A model generated the notes under the pieces. That model was not told the origin of the DNA. It worked only from the letters and a program-made list of their open reading frames with translations, and made no database searches. A stretch of 64,000 bases of DNA from Epichloe hybrida (taxonomy: Eukaryota > Ascomycota > Sordariomycetes > Hypocreales > Clavicipitaceae), in assembly GCA_019022495.1 (NCBI GenBank), contig JAFEKR010000007.1, forward strand, positions 2,170,001-2,234,000. The letters run 5' to 3'. Position numbers and translations under genes: made by a program. Positions 1 through 12,006 of this stretch are shown here, piece by piece (within the stretch, counting starts at the first letter, position 1; every line of letters begins with the position of its first letter).

Positions 1-770
1 CCAAAACAATTGGTGCCAACGTCTCTACTCAATTTTTCCAGGCGATGACGAGCAGTGAGCACTTGATTCCAAAGATGCAGAGAAACAAGAACAACAATGA
101 AAGAAAAAAAGCACAACTTGCAGGATTTCGGCGCTAGCGGCCCGTAGCCCTCGGCAGCCAGGCGATCCGGAGTTAGCCACGATTCCACGCCCTCCTTCTC
201 AGACTTCTCATCTCGGGTCGTGCGTCGTCCGGTCTGGAACCCCAGTCGTCTTGTCCCCCTCGAGTTTATTGAGCTTCCCGAGCTCTCGAGCTTTCCCTCG
301 CAGCTCAATCGGGCTCGCAACACCAGATCGGACGAGCTGGTGCGCCCCCCCCCCCCTGACCAGAGTCAGTGAAATTGCGCCGGGGCTCGCTCGATCCGGG
401 GAATGAGCCACCATGAACGTTGAACCATGAACCATGTCCAGGATCTGCCGCGCCAGAGCCGGCAAAACAAAGTTTACTCTCCGATGGCTCCACAAGCGGG
501 CAGCACTGATGGGAGAAACAGAAGAAACAATCTGTTTGTTATGGCGCAAGCGCGTCCACGTTCCCCTCGTCTCATCTCACCAAAATGAATTGTCTTTAAT
601 CCATCCCTCCGCCGGTTCCCCCTCCAACGGGATCCCTTTTCCAACTACCATTAATAACCTGCCTTTTCTCTGTCCCTCTTTTTCTTACAATTCACTGTTC
701 AACCGCTGCCAATTCCATTCTCTCTAGCATCCACCTTGTCCTCCACGAATAAACAAACCTACCCGACGAG
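1..770. other. intergenic / upstream region
   Basis: No gene is recognised here. Open frames on both strands between about 200 and 730 overlap each other, contain a 12-C homopolymer at about 345-356 and read as low-quality shadow translations. The last 150 bases before the next start are pyrimidine-rich (CT/CCT tracts), as is common for fungal promoters and 5' leaders, so this is most simply the promoter and 5' UTR of the small secreted protein that starts at 771. Confidence 0.5.
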
Positions 771-1187
771 ATGAAGTCCTTTGCTCTCTTCAGCATTTCC
801 CGCAAGTATAAGAATCAATCGTCCATGGCTCGACATCTCCGCTAACACTTCTTGTTTCCCACCAAAGTGCTCGCCGCCTTGACCGGCGCCCAGGCTCAGG
901 CCCAGGCAGCTTCACCAGAGACCATCGTCGCCTGTGAAGCCTGCGGGCCCGTCTCCTCGACTCCCGACATGGTAACGCGATCGCCATTGCCGACCACCCC
1001 TTGCACTGCGCCCGCGCTGGTCGTCGTCTCCGCCACCGGCGGTGCCGTGGGCCCGGCTCCCACGAGCCCCGGCGGCAACTCGACTGCTCCCATGCCCGTG
1101 CCTGTCGCCGGCGCCAGCACCCGCGGATTGTTCGTGGGTGCCTCCGGATTGATCGCCCTGGCAATGGGAGTCGTCGTCATGGTATAG
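771..1187 (+). CDS. small secreted, probably GPI-anchored protein (GC-AG intron)
   Basis: Proposed exons are 771-801 and 868-1187, giving 116 residues. Exon 1 encodes a signal-peptide start (MKSFALFSIS) that joins LLAALTGAQAQAQ only if the intron begins with GCAAGT, the usual context of a rare GC-AG intron. The only nearby GT donor (806) puts exon 2 out of frame. The intron has a CTAAC branch point (842-846) and ends AAAG at 867. The mature region is Pro/Thr/Ser/Ala-rich with three cysteines near its N-terminus. The C-terminus is small residues followed by a hydrophobic tail (GLIALAMGVVVMV), as expected of a GPI-attachment signal. Function is unknown; the composition suggests a cell-wall or surface protein. 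The exact family is not recognised. Confidence 0.7.
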
Positions 1188-2339
1188 ACGGGTCCTATTT
1201 TTTTTTTTTTTTTTTCCCCGCAGCCAGGTCTGGTCGGGTCTTCTCCCGTAATAAATGATCCCAGCGCCATGGGTGTCTGATCGTGGCTGTTCGCGGACTA
1301 CGTTTTGCTCTTTGAACTCGGGACGGGGGAAGCTCACTGAACAAGCCGTGGGCATAATAGACAATAGATTCAAGCTCTTGGCATTCTTGCAATAAAATCC
1401 ACTTTCATCAAATCTAGCCACGGTGAGGCCGCAAATGGAATATCCACGGCCATTTTCAAAATGGCGGTTGGCCCTCGATGACCATGAAATTATTCCGTGT
1501 ACCACGTGTGAACACCTGAATATTCAATCAAGCAAAATTGGCCCGAGAATGCTCGTACTTCTCCTAAGCCGCAGGCAGTGCGGAGCGCCGCCCGTGGCAG
1601 GCCCACGTAGAGAGATACAAGTCAGGCATTCAAACAAGCTGAAATAAACACAGAGCCGCGTTGTCTTGGAAAAGGTGCCGATAGGGTGATAGTCGGAAGG
1701 AATGCGCCACAAAAGTCCCGAAATGCCCCCCCCCCCCCCCCATGCAAACAAACAACTTACCATCCTCCCTCGTTCAAACCAAGTTACCACGGCTAACTAG
1801 GTCGTGGATCCAAAGACGGGCTCAGTTGTTGTCCCCGCGGTAACTAATGCATGTGCACAAACGCCCGGTGCAGGTGGGCGATGAGGAATCTTTGTCTCAC
1901 TCAGCCGTCGAGCACTGAGCGCATGACGGTCCCGGCACTGTTCCACAGCCGAGACTAGAGGAAAAAGCAAATAACAAAGACATGAACCAATTCAGGGGCG
2001 GATTCCAGGGAAATGAAAATCACGCCGTCTGCCGTGCTCTTCTCTGACCGTGCTTGCGCAGGCATCGTCCCATGGGCCCATGTCAGCCAAATGTCATCCC
2101 ACCGAACAGTGACGCACTTGCTTTGAAGGGCTTTAGTATTCGCGGCCGCGTACTTCCTCGTGCTTGCGGCAGATTCGAGCTTCGCGCACCACAACGAATC
2201 CCTGTTGAGATAAAAAGTGTACATTACAGGGTAGCAGGCCAATGACAGACCTTCCCGTGCCTAGAAAGGCACCAAGTGGGGTAGGTGGCACCCTCACTAC
2301 GGAGTATAGCCACTCAGAGCTGATAGCGGCCACTCCGCG
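1188..2339. other. intergenic, no gene recognised
   Basis: The stretch starts with a T tract at 1200-1215 just after the upstream stop codon and contains a C tract at about 1728-1741. Short overlapping frames on both strands have no recognisable product. A copy of the dispersed motif TACGGAGTA lies at 2298-2306. The part nearest 2340 may be the eroded 3' end of the dioxygenase relic that follows. Confidence 0.4.
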
Positions 2340-2916
2340 TGGGGCTCATCAACCGCCGCACCCGCACATACAACCAACCAACGGCATGAAATGCTCGCCC
2401 CCACGTTACCCACGCGGCGGATGCATCCGATCCGCGTGAGGCAGCCGCCCTCTCCAGTTCTTCAACCCATCCCATCTATCGGTTTGCCCCTTCGCACTCG
2501 TCACCTTTGCCAGTGCCTCGTTCCATTCATCAGAAAGGGCCTTGAAGCTACTTTCCAGGTCGCCCGCCAGGATGTTTTCCTCGGGATTTGATGAGCGCGA
2601 GGGGCACAAAAACGCCGTGGTCCCAGCCCCCGCGAAGAATCGGGCTTGGCCGTCAGCCCATGCTGTTCCAAGAGGGGTCGGGTCTTTATTTCCGAGGCGA
2701 TTTGCGGATCGCCCTTGGCAGGGTCCTTGATGCTATCATAATAGGAAGGATCCAGGCGGGAACCCACGGTAGTCATGGTGCAGGTCGTGCTGGGAACCAG
2801 GTGGACCAGTGCGCTGTCGCGAGGAAGACGACGCTGGCTAATGAATGCGAAAATGTCGTTTTTGCAAGAGACTCACCTCCTCCGTGAGAAAACACAATCA
2901 CCGGCGCGACAGTCAT
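2340..2916 (-). pseudogene. decayed LigB/DODA-type extradiol ring-cleavage dioxygenase
   Basis: Read on the minus strand from an ATG at 2916, pieces of the DODA (4,5-DOPA dioxygenase / LigB catalytic subunit) family appear in order but in different frames. They are an N-terminal metal-site motif MTVAPVIVFSHGGG; a strand ending ATAHWSTW (family motif [IV]xAHW); then YYDSIKDPAKGDPQIASEI and LLEQHGLTAKPDSSRG; then, one frame over, GWDHGVFVPLALIKS, the family's DHGVxVPL signature; then DEWNEALAKV; and finally a piece matching the conserved HP..EH.xPL end (GEHFMPL). About 30-40 residues expected between the first two motifs are missing, and at least three frame changes separate the parts. Intact members are non-haem-iron enzymes opening catechol rings. 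This copy cannot encode one. The family call rests on the three ordered motifs. Confidence 0.75.
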
Positions 2917-3345
2917 TCTGGCCAACAGCTTCCTTGCCATCATGGACACTGGTTTCTCAATATACGCGCGTGCAAGTCTGCCCCAACATTCATCAACAAG
3001 CACAGTGTCCTAGACCCTTTTTAATAACGCCATCATTGGCGCCATTGCCTGTCCCGGAGCGATGCATGAATCAATCGTTGTGCATCTGCCCCGGCGCGCT
3101 ATTCGAACGGCTGCTCAGGTTCTAGGTAGTCTCAAGCTTTTGATAACCGGGCACCGGACTCTTGCATTTGTAGGCACGTGGCGCCATCTGGGCAAATGCC
3201 TTGATCCGTCGGTGATGCGTGAGCGAGGGTCATTCTGATGTTGCCGAGGCCGATGGATGGCTATTCTTGTTGCATGGACAATGGTGAGCCGAGTTTTTGA
3301 CTATGCTATAATATTCTTATGTGTGCACGACTTAAACCTGCCGCC
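2917..3345. other. intergenic, no gene recognised
   Basis: This is the region between the dioxygenase relic and the stop codon of the amidohydrolase. It contains only short shadow frames. It probably includes the 3' UTR of the amidohydrolase (minus strand). Confidence 0.4.
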
Positions 3346-6285
3346 TTACACGTACAACGACACCGTTCCTCTGCCAGACCCAACAGCCTTGATTCTTGAC
3401 CCGATGCTGAGAGGGCTGCCCTCGCTCACAATGAAATGGTCCTTGCTCTCTTCCTCGGGCACATCGACACCGAGGATTTTATAAATGTTGTTGCTCACCA
3501 TGTCTAGGGCAGACTTCTCGGTGAAGCGGCCGTCGCCGTTCCGATAGGCCGTACCCGCTTCGAAGCCGAGATCGCGAACGACCCAATCTTCCGGCAGGCC
3601 AATGGCAACCGTGACACCAGCCGTGACCAGCCAGTCGGCTGCCGTGCCGTTTGTGAGTGGTGCGCCGGACAATGCGCGTCGCGAATCCCACGATGTCGGC
3701 ATCGGCTGTAGTGGTGTGAGAATGACACCGACAGATGCAGCGGCAAGCTCATGAGCGACGAGGTGGGATTCGGCGCCGCCAATGATGGCCATTTTAATCT
3801 TGGAAGTCTTGAGGGCCTTCTCAACATCCGACTTGATGCGCAGCGCCGACGCGATACCGTCCGCGCTATCGATGGTCAATGCCAAGACAAGGTCTCCAGA
3901 CACGACCTTCTTCAAGTACGCTGCTTCTGTGTGTGGCTCAGGCTCCTCCTTGTCTGCTTTGATCGCGTTGAGAAGCTGCTTGCGCAAAGCACCAAAAGCC
4001 TCCGTGTAACTCTTGGACCCCTGGCGGACACTGACGCTCAGCGTATAGTGGACGGCTGCGTCAGGCGCAAAGATGGCCCCTTCTTCAATGCTCGTCTGAG
4101 CGGTGGTGACGAAGCCAACGCTCGTGCCGTGGTGTGAACCCTGGCCGTTGAACTTTGGGGCAGTAATAGATCTCGTCACCCCATACCGGGCACCAGCATG
4201 AAGCTTTTTGCTGTCGAGCATCAAGCCATCAATAGCCCGTGTGAAATGTTCCGCATTATCACCGTTGTCCGTGGTTTCCTCCGCATCTATTGCATTCAGA
4301 CCGATGGTCCCAGCCACGCCCGTAAACGAGTGGGTGAGATATCCGTTCTTGACCTCTATAGTCCTGACTCCATTTGCGGTGGCGGTTTCGAACTCGGATT
4401 TGCAGGTTCCAATACAGGATATCCTGCCTTTTGAGATCACGACATTGACATTGTCGCCGTCAATCTCCTTTACGGCGTCGCCTGACAAGAGAACCTTTGT
4501 GATACCTTTGAACAAGGCATCTGTAGCGGGTGTGGACTCCGCAACAACCTCGTTGATAGCTGCTGCGTCTGGGCCAATGGGCTTCTCAATCGGTTTGTCA
4601 TGGTACACGGGGGCGACAAATTGAGCTGTTCCGTCAATCCATACTTGTACAGGAGTCGCTCCAACACTGAGAGGGTCGCTGTCCCAAATGACAACATCGG
4701 CATCGTAGCTGGGTTTAACTTTGCCCAGACGATTGCCCATACCTAGCTCTTCGGCCGGCGCAGTGGTCACGCTCGCAAGTGCCGCATGGTAAGGCAGGCC
4801 ATAGTGGTATCCCTTGGCAGCCTCGAATACAACGTGTTGAGCGTTGAGGACGGGATTGTCGCTCACGTAAACTGGAGTCAATCCCTCCTCGTACAACAGC
4901 TTCCCAGCGTATTCAGAGCCGATATAAGACTCCGTTTTGTAGTACATGCAGTCGGCGAAGATGGCGGAAGCTGGAGCACGACCGCCCCATGTCCGCTTCA
5001 GGATCTATTTCATACTACAGTAAGCGGCCACACTTTTGCAGGTCGGCCCCCAACAGAGTGAGCTTGCACGTACCTCAGGAACCAGAAAAGCCTGGTGCGC
5101 ATGATGAAACGCGCGAACAGCAAATTTGAACTCGTTGCTATGGTCGACCATTGCCTCCAAGTCGGTTGCTGTGTAGCAATGGATGTTGATATGGACTTGA
5201 CCACGCATGGCAGCACCCAGAGTCTCCCACTGAAGCTCCTGGGGAAGATACCCGTCCATATTATCCACACCGACGGCCTCGGCTTTGCTGCACCAATCAT
5301 CCTGTTTTTGCATCAAACTTTGTGCTTGCTCGAAGGCGTGTCGAAAAGCATAGCTCTCTCCCAGGCGGCTGGAATAGCGACCGTTGGATTTGGCACCAAA
5401 GTTCCCCTTTGGGTTCTCACCACAAGCCATCTTCATGTAGCGCCAGTGTTGCTCAGGGTCAGCCAGCATGTCATTAGCACTGAATTCCTGGCGGCCGTCT
5501 TTCTTGCCAACGGCATGCTTGATGAGGTAGGCCTCTCCGGCAATATTATTGCTTGATCCGGGCAGGATCAGTGACGTGGTCACACCTCCAGATTTTATGA
5601 CCTGAATCTGAGGGTCAAAAACATCCAGTCCATCAATAGAACGAACAAATGGGGTAATGTTGTCAGATGCCTCGTTGACGTCGCCACTACCACGGAGGTT
5701 GGGAAGAGAGTCGACACCGGCATGACTATGCATGTCGATGATACCAGCAGTAAGCAGCCGACCTTCAGCATTGAAAACTATGGTGTTCTTGGGCAATGTC
5801 TTTGGCGATACAACTCGCTCGACCTTCTTGATGAGGCCGTGTTCCAGATACACATCACCTTGTGTCCACTCCCATCCTTTGCCAGCTCGCGCATCTGCGT
5901 GGCTTGTTCCCTTGACCGGTTCTCCGACCCAGATGGTAGCATTCTTGATAAGCGTAGGGCGAGCCCCCTCAACGTATCTCGCATTTTTGTCGCGACCGAG
6001 ACCGATTGGGTCCCGCGGCTTGTGACGGAGCCTCTTGCAGACTCCCAGATCATTATTCAGCTTCTCAATCGATAACCTGGCAGCGAGACGGTCGGATCGC
6101 CATATTTGCTTCCACTGAGCAAGAACAATGAGCAAAAGGCATGCCAGGGCGAAGAACTTGACACCTCTGCTCCGTCGAATATTTCGACGGCCCCGAAACC
6201 GGCCCAAGTTGGCGCCCGGTGGATGAGGCTCGTTCATGGAGAGGTGCGGCGGCCTGTAGGGCGGGAGCCTGCTCTTTTCGTCCAT
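3346..6285 (-). CDS. membrane-anchored amidohydrolase with a duplicated, ligand-free second domain
   Basis: Two exons, 5074-6285 and 3346-5004 (complement), encode about 956 residues. The GTACGT donor and TAG acceptor splice in phase 0. I chose the ATG at 6285 because the upstream 82 codons are unconserved-looking and the next residues lead into a type II anchor. A short cytosolic tail is followed by a membrane helix (FFALACLLLIVLAQW, about residues 45-60). The first half is an amidohydrolase/imidazolonepropionase-like domain with visible metal-site elements: IDMHSHAG, then HINIHCY, FHHAHQAF and VSDNP. The second half (from about residue 590) repeats the same layout (ITRAIDG-like, then SAD..ASAL..DVEKAL, then AGVTVAIG), but HxH and the later His ligands are gone. 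Fungal relatives are annotated as amidohydrolases or CE9-like; the substrate is unknown. It probably faces the lumen or outside. Confidence 0.85.
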
Positions 6286-6569
6286 GTCGTGGGGGGTTTG
6301 TTTATGACACACGACTTGTTGAAGCGCAAGATGATGGCAAGGCGGGAGGGCAAGAAGAGAAATGGAAACCGGCCAGCCTGTGCCGCCCTGACGAGCTGAC
6401 GAGGAGCTCCATGGACAGGGGCCAACGTGGGGTAGACAGATAATACAGCTGTACGGAGTACATGTTATCGTATCAGGTGCGAACAGGTGGTGGGGGCACA
6501 TGTACAGTGGGGTGTACACATGCCCAAGCATACATGGCCAGATAGCAGCTGATTGGTCTTTTCCAAAAC

Positions 6570-6800
6570 TGTCAAGGTAGGGGTGTAAATGGATAATAGA
6601 AAGCGTTCGATTTGGTCAATTAGAGGTGCAGACAGCACCTAACTTTTGTACCTAAAAGTTATATAGTACGCTATAGTAATAACTAGTTTATAGAGGTACT
6701 TCTAATATATTATATTTACTAATATCTAACCTTATGTTTTATCCTTATTAATATACGCTACCCTTATATAACTTATGCTTTAAGGGAGCTTTCCTTAACA
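6570..6800 (-). repeat. LTR of the copia element (its 3' LTR in element orientation)
   Basis: This 231-bp copy aligns end to end with 11771-12001. Its first ~80 bases, next to unique DNA, are hardly mutated, while the inner ~150 bases show dense C-to-T and G-to-A changes relative to the other LTR. Confidence 0.92.
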
Positions 6801-9800
6801 TACCCCCCTTAGCTAAGATATCTATTAAAGCTAAAGATTATAGGCATAGGAAAAGATTATAATAATTTTCTAGTGTTATAATTAAGTAGGAATTTCCTAT
6901 AAGCTAATCTAGTAATAGAATTCCTTATATATTTACCTTAATAAAGGCTTTATAAAGCTATTAGTAAGTATTTTAGAGATCTTTAATTAATTTACCTTAA
7001 TATTACCTAGGGTATATTGCTCTTAAATTCATATTTAATTTATATTAAGATACTTTAGACTAGTTTAAAGCCTTCTTTCCTTATATTCTATAATATAAAT
7101 TATTTACTTCTTATTACACTAAATAATTAATAGAGAAAGGACTTATACGCTAATATTATAAAGTAGTTTACTTAGAGATATACGCTCTTTTACTCTATAA
7201 TTTAATATAAAGAGCTTTACTTCTATGCTTAAGGTTATTATATAATACTACCTCCTAGACTTCTAATTAATTATAGCTTTATATATAATAAAGATATAGC
7301 CTTATATTAATTTCTAAGTATTAGGGTTATTACTAAGAGAGGTATTAGTGCTAGAGAAAAGCGTGTTAAAGCTATTTGCTCCTAAGTATTAAATATATAG
7401 CTTCCTTATATTCTAAGTATATATTAAAGTAGCCTTTATAAGCTTAATATGCTTTATTAAAGGGTTTATTATAAAGAAAGCTAGCTTTAAAGCTATAAAG
7501 GCTATATTAGGTTTTCTAATAATATAAAGATAGACTAAAGAGCTAATAACTACTCTATAGTAATTAATCTCTTTATTAGTAGCCTCACTATTATTTAGGA
7601 TAATTATAGCTATTATTAAAGGTATTAAAATTAAGCTCTTTAAATTATTATTAATAATATTAGGGATAAACTTCTAAGCTATCTTTTAAATATATAATTC
7701 CTATAATAACTATATCTCTTTAGTATTATAATTCCTAATGATTTTAATGCTTAGGAACTACTTTAAATTACCTTAGTCTTTAATATCTAGACTATTTATT
7801 AACTACTTATATAGCTCTTTAAATTCTGCTTTAAATCTATTTAGAAATAGCACTATAATATTATTAATATAGAAAAATAAGATAAATCTGCCTTTTATAA
7901 AGATATATAGGTCTTTCTTTCCTTAGATAAAGCCTAGATTTAATAGGAATTATATTAGGTATAGAAACCATTATTAAGGAGCTTCCTATAGCCTATATAA
8001 TGCTCTAGTTATTTTCTAGAGATAACCTTATGTATTTATACGATCTAGTAGCTTATAGAAAATAAGTTCTTTAAGTTCTATATATAGGAAGGTATTCTAA
8101 ATATTATATTAATATATATTAAGATTATTAGCATAGTAAATAGTAAGTAATATATATAAAGATTATAAAGTAAGCGTAGTAATGTAGTTATTAAAGTTAT
8201 CCTTTAGTTATTAGTTACCTTAGATTACTATTTAAGCCTTAAACTCTATAATAATACCTTTTTTATTAATTTTATACTTAAAAACCTATCTAAGGTTAAT
8301 AATCTCCTTAAGATTAAATAATTTATCTAGTATATCCTCCTAGTAGTTTAAGGATTAAAGCTTTAAAAGCTCCTTTATAATCACTTCCTTCTAGTAGTTA
8401 TAATACACTAAGGCTATTACCTAATAATAATATATAGGTTCTAGAGGTATATCTTTAATATATAAACTATATTAAGTTCCTTAGAATACTATTAAGAAAG
8501 TAAAAGAAAACTATACTTACTTAGCTTTTTTTATTTCCTTTCTCTAATATTTCCTAGTAATAATATTATTTATATTAATACTATTATTATAAGGACTATA
8601 ATTCTCTATAGCCTTACTACCTTTTATAGTAAATTTACTAGTCTTTATAGTAATTACTATATAATTAGCTATTGCCTTACTTATAAATTTATTAATCTTA
8701 TAAAATAGCATATTATTACCTTATACCTAAAGCTCTAAGTTCTCTATAGTAACTAGTGCCTTCTAAGAGAAGTTAGGAGGGGTTAAAAGTGCACTAGAAA
8801 GGTTCTCTTTATCCCCTATTATATAAGGAGGTGTTTTTACTTTAAATTACTTATTTTCCTAGCCTATAGCTAATAGTAAAGAGGTAGGATTATTCTCTTT
8901 AAGCTTTATTCTAATAAGATCTTAACTAATCTCCTTATTAAGGTCTTTAGCTTTAAGCTCTTTAAGTAACTTAATTATTAATATCTTCTCTTATTAAGCT
9001 AATTCTAGCTCTTTTTCTAGCTTAAAGAAAGAGTTCTTATTAAACTAAACATATGCTAATATAATAACCTTATAATTATAAAGCAAAGGCACTTATATAA
9101 TATATTATAACTTACCTCTATAACTAATAAGGTATCTAATATAAGCTTTTTACTTTAACTATAGTATTATATAGTGTGATTTAATATACTCTAGAGCCTT
9201 TGTTATTATTAGAAACGCCTTATATCTATAAGCTTATAGATATATAATTAAAGGCTTTTAAACCTCTAATATCTATAAATAAGCTAGGACTGTTTTCTAT
9301 ACCTAATTTCACTAGAGTTTATAAGGTATAACCTAATTTCTATAATATTTAAAGGGTGTTTTATTTAGTAAATAAACTACTATATTAAAGACTTTATTAT
9401 TAAGTTCTAAAGGAAGGTAAGCTTTAAGGCTTAATATATAAGCCTTTTACTTAACTACCCCCTTAGATCTCTTTACCTTTTTATTTTAACTAAGTATTAA
9501 GGGAGCTAAATTATAGACTATAATACTAGTAAAGGCTATCTTATCTCTTATGCTCTTTATAAATAAAGCCTTTTTAATATTACTATATAAAAAGCATAGT
9601 TAAACCCTAAATTATATATATAAAAATGCTATTATTATATAAAAGCTATTATAAATTCTATCTTTAGTCTTAAATAAATAGAAGAAACGCATTAAGGTTA
9701 TAAGGCATATAAAAATATACTAATACTAATTACTATTCTAGTAAGGAGAGTTATAATACTCTAGATTAACTAAAAAGCTATATCTAGGTCCTTAAGGAAG

Positions 9801-11770
9801 CCCTTCTAGTATAACCTATAATCTCTAGCGCTTAGCTTTACCTATAGTATAAATCTTATACTCTATAAGCTTAGGTCTTATTAATTTAATGCTAAGGGTA
9901 GTGTTTATAATCTCTATAAAGGCCTTCTTACCTAAATAACTATATTATTAATACTAAAGCTTTGCATTTCCTTTTATAAGTAGCCTTAGTGCTTTACTAG
10001 TTATAGTATAAGCCTCTTTTAGGTTATCTAAGAGTATAGATAATATATAAAGCTTATTAATATTATAAAGCTTAGTAATAAAATACTTTCCTTAGAATAG
10101 GAAGCTTTTCTTCTAGTTCTAATAAATCCTTACCTTTATTAGAATTATTACTAATACTAGGTTTACGTGAAATTCTAGAATTAGTAAAGCACTTTACACT
10201 ATAATCCTTCTTAGTCTTTATAATACTAGATCTATAATAGATATATAGACTAGTCCTTATCCTAAGGATATATAGATTATACCTCTAGCTCTAACCTTTA
10301 TTATAATAGTTCTATTAAACTTAGACTATTTAAACTAATAAATATTATTAAAAATATAAATATTAGCTCTAGAATTATAGATAACTATATTCTAATTCCC
10401 TTTAGAGCTATCTATAGTATTTAAAGTTAAATATATAACTTCCCTTAAAGGTTAAGAGCTTTATAAGTATATAAATAATAATATATTTATAGTTTTCTTT
10501 CCTAGAGTTACTATAAGTAAGTTATTTATTAGGTTTTATAAGGGGATAATAATATTACTGCTTTTCTCCCTTTTCTCTAGCTTCTAACTTATAGCTTTTA
10601 ATCTCTCTTATAGGTTTTCCTTTAGATATCTCTTAATATTATCCTTAGAGTTTTTCCTAACTTCCTAATCCTTAGGAGTAGCTTCTAGCTTATAAAGAGC
10701 TTTAAATAAATTATAGGATTCCTATTACTTTAATATATTATAAATATTATAACTAGAGTATCTAGGGCATTTCCTTTACTTTAATCTATTTTAACTATTT
10801 AATCTATTAGTAGTAATAGTATTATTAGCTAATTTTATTATTATTAAGCTTTAAGGAGCTTTATAGTCTTTTTTAAACTTACTAACTACCTTAAGAAAGC
10901 TATTATTCTTTCCTTTATTAAGTAAGTTATTTATTTCTTCTAGAATACCTTAAATTTACTTTAAAGAGAGATAATAAACTTATATAGTATTATCTCCTTA
11001 GTCTATTAAGTCTTAAGATCTAGATAATTTCTCTATAGTACCTTTATTATTATAGCTTACTTATACTAATTATAAGTACCTTTAGCTTATAAGTAATTAT
11101 TAAGGTAATTCTCTATAAGAATAAGTATTTTCTTAGTATTTAGCTTATATTAATTATAAAGAAGCTTAAGTATCCTATAGATATAATATTAAACTAACTC
11201 CTTTTCCTTTACTTTAGTATTAAAGTTAAGAGTCTTATATATTCTTTAAAAGAGTCTTATAAATATATTCCCTAATCTTTAGTATTTACTTTAATAAGTT
11301 TATATACTTTATAAGGTTAAATTAAAGCTCTTTATATTTAAAGTTAAATTAGTCCTTTATATCTTTATAAGTAATCTTTTAATCTTTAAGAGTATTAGGG
11401 TTATCTAGTATAATCTCTAGTTATAGACCCCTCTAGGGGTATATAGGTATTATAGGTTCTTTAAGTAATTTAACCTTATTAGGGTTAATATACTCCTAAA
11501 TACTATATAATTCTATATAGTTCTTAACCTAGGTAAACTACTTAATCTAATTTTTCTTTAATAATAATACTATATATAAAGTTTCTTTAGATATAATAAA
11601 GGGGAATATATTAGTTAACTAAAGCGTAGGATAAGGGTTTTAACTAATTAATATAATAAAGAGGTAATTATCTTATAATATAAGTAAGCGTTAATTAATA
11701 ATATTTAACAGAGCTTATATCTATAATAATAATTAATAAAAATAGTAATTAAGCCTCCTAGGCTTATAAC

Positions 11771-12001
11771 TATTAAGGTAAGGGTATAAATAAATAATAG
11801 AAAGTATTTAATTTAGTTAATTAGAGGTATAAATAGTACCTAACTTTTATACCTAAAAGGTATATAGTGCGCTATAGTAATAACTAGTCTATAGAGGTAC
11901 TTCTAATATATCGTATTCACTAATGTCTGACCTCGCGTTTTATCCCTGTTAATGCGCGCTGCCCTCATACAACCTATGCTTCAAGGGAGCTCTCCCTGAC
12001 A
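11771..12001 (-). repeat. LTR of the copia element (its 5' LTR in element orientation)
   Basis: This 231-bp partner of 6570-6800 shows the mirror-image pattern. Its inner ~130 bases are AT-rich, but the last ~100 bases facing unique DNA keep GC-rich blocks such as ATGCGCGCTGCCCTC. The AAAAC target duplication follows directly. Confidence 0.92.
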
Positions 12002-12006
12002 AAAAC

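Larger units (their letters stand above)
6570..12001 (-). mobile_element. RIP-mutated Ty1/copia LTR retrotransposon, complete with LTRs and TSD
   Basis: The 5,432-bp element is bounded by 231-bp direct LTRs (6570-6800 and 11771-12001), each running TGTCAAGG...TGACA in its less mutated copy. It is flanked by a 5-bp target duplication AAAAC (6565-6569 and 12002-12006). Orientation is minus. The reverse-transcriptase core reads YINNI at about 7857-7871, a C-to-T/G-to-A derivative of copia YVDDI, followed downstream by LDIKD-GNLK-FLSIKIIRN, matching the copia FEIKDLGELKxFLGIxI block. A purine tract on the minus strand (plus-strand coordinates 6801-6811) next to the LTR is the expected polypurine tract. 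The gag end lies near 11.7 kb. Stops are frequent, so no protein can be made. The element is dead but structurally whole. Confidence 0.9.
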
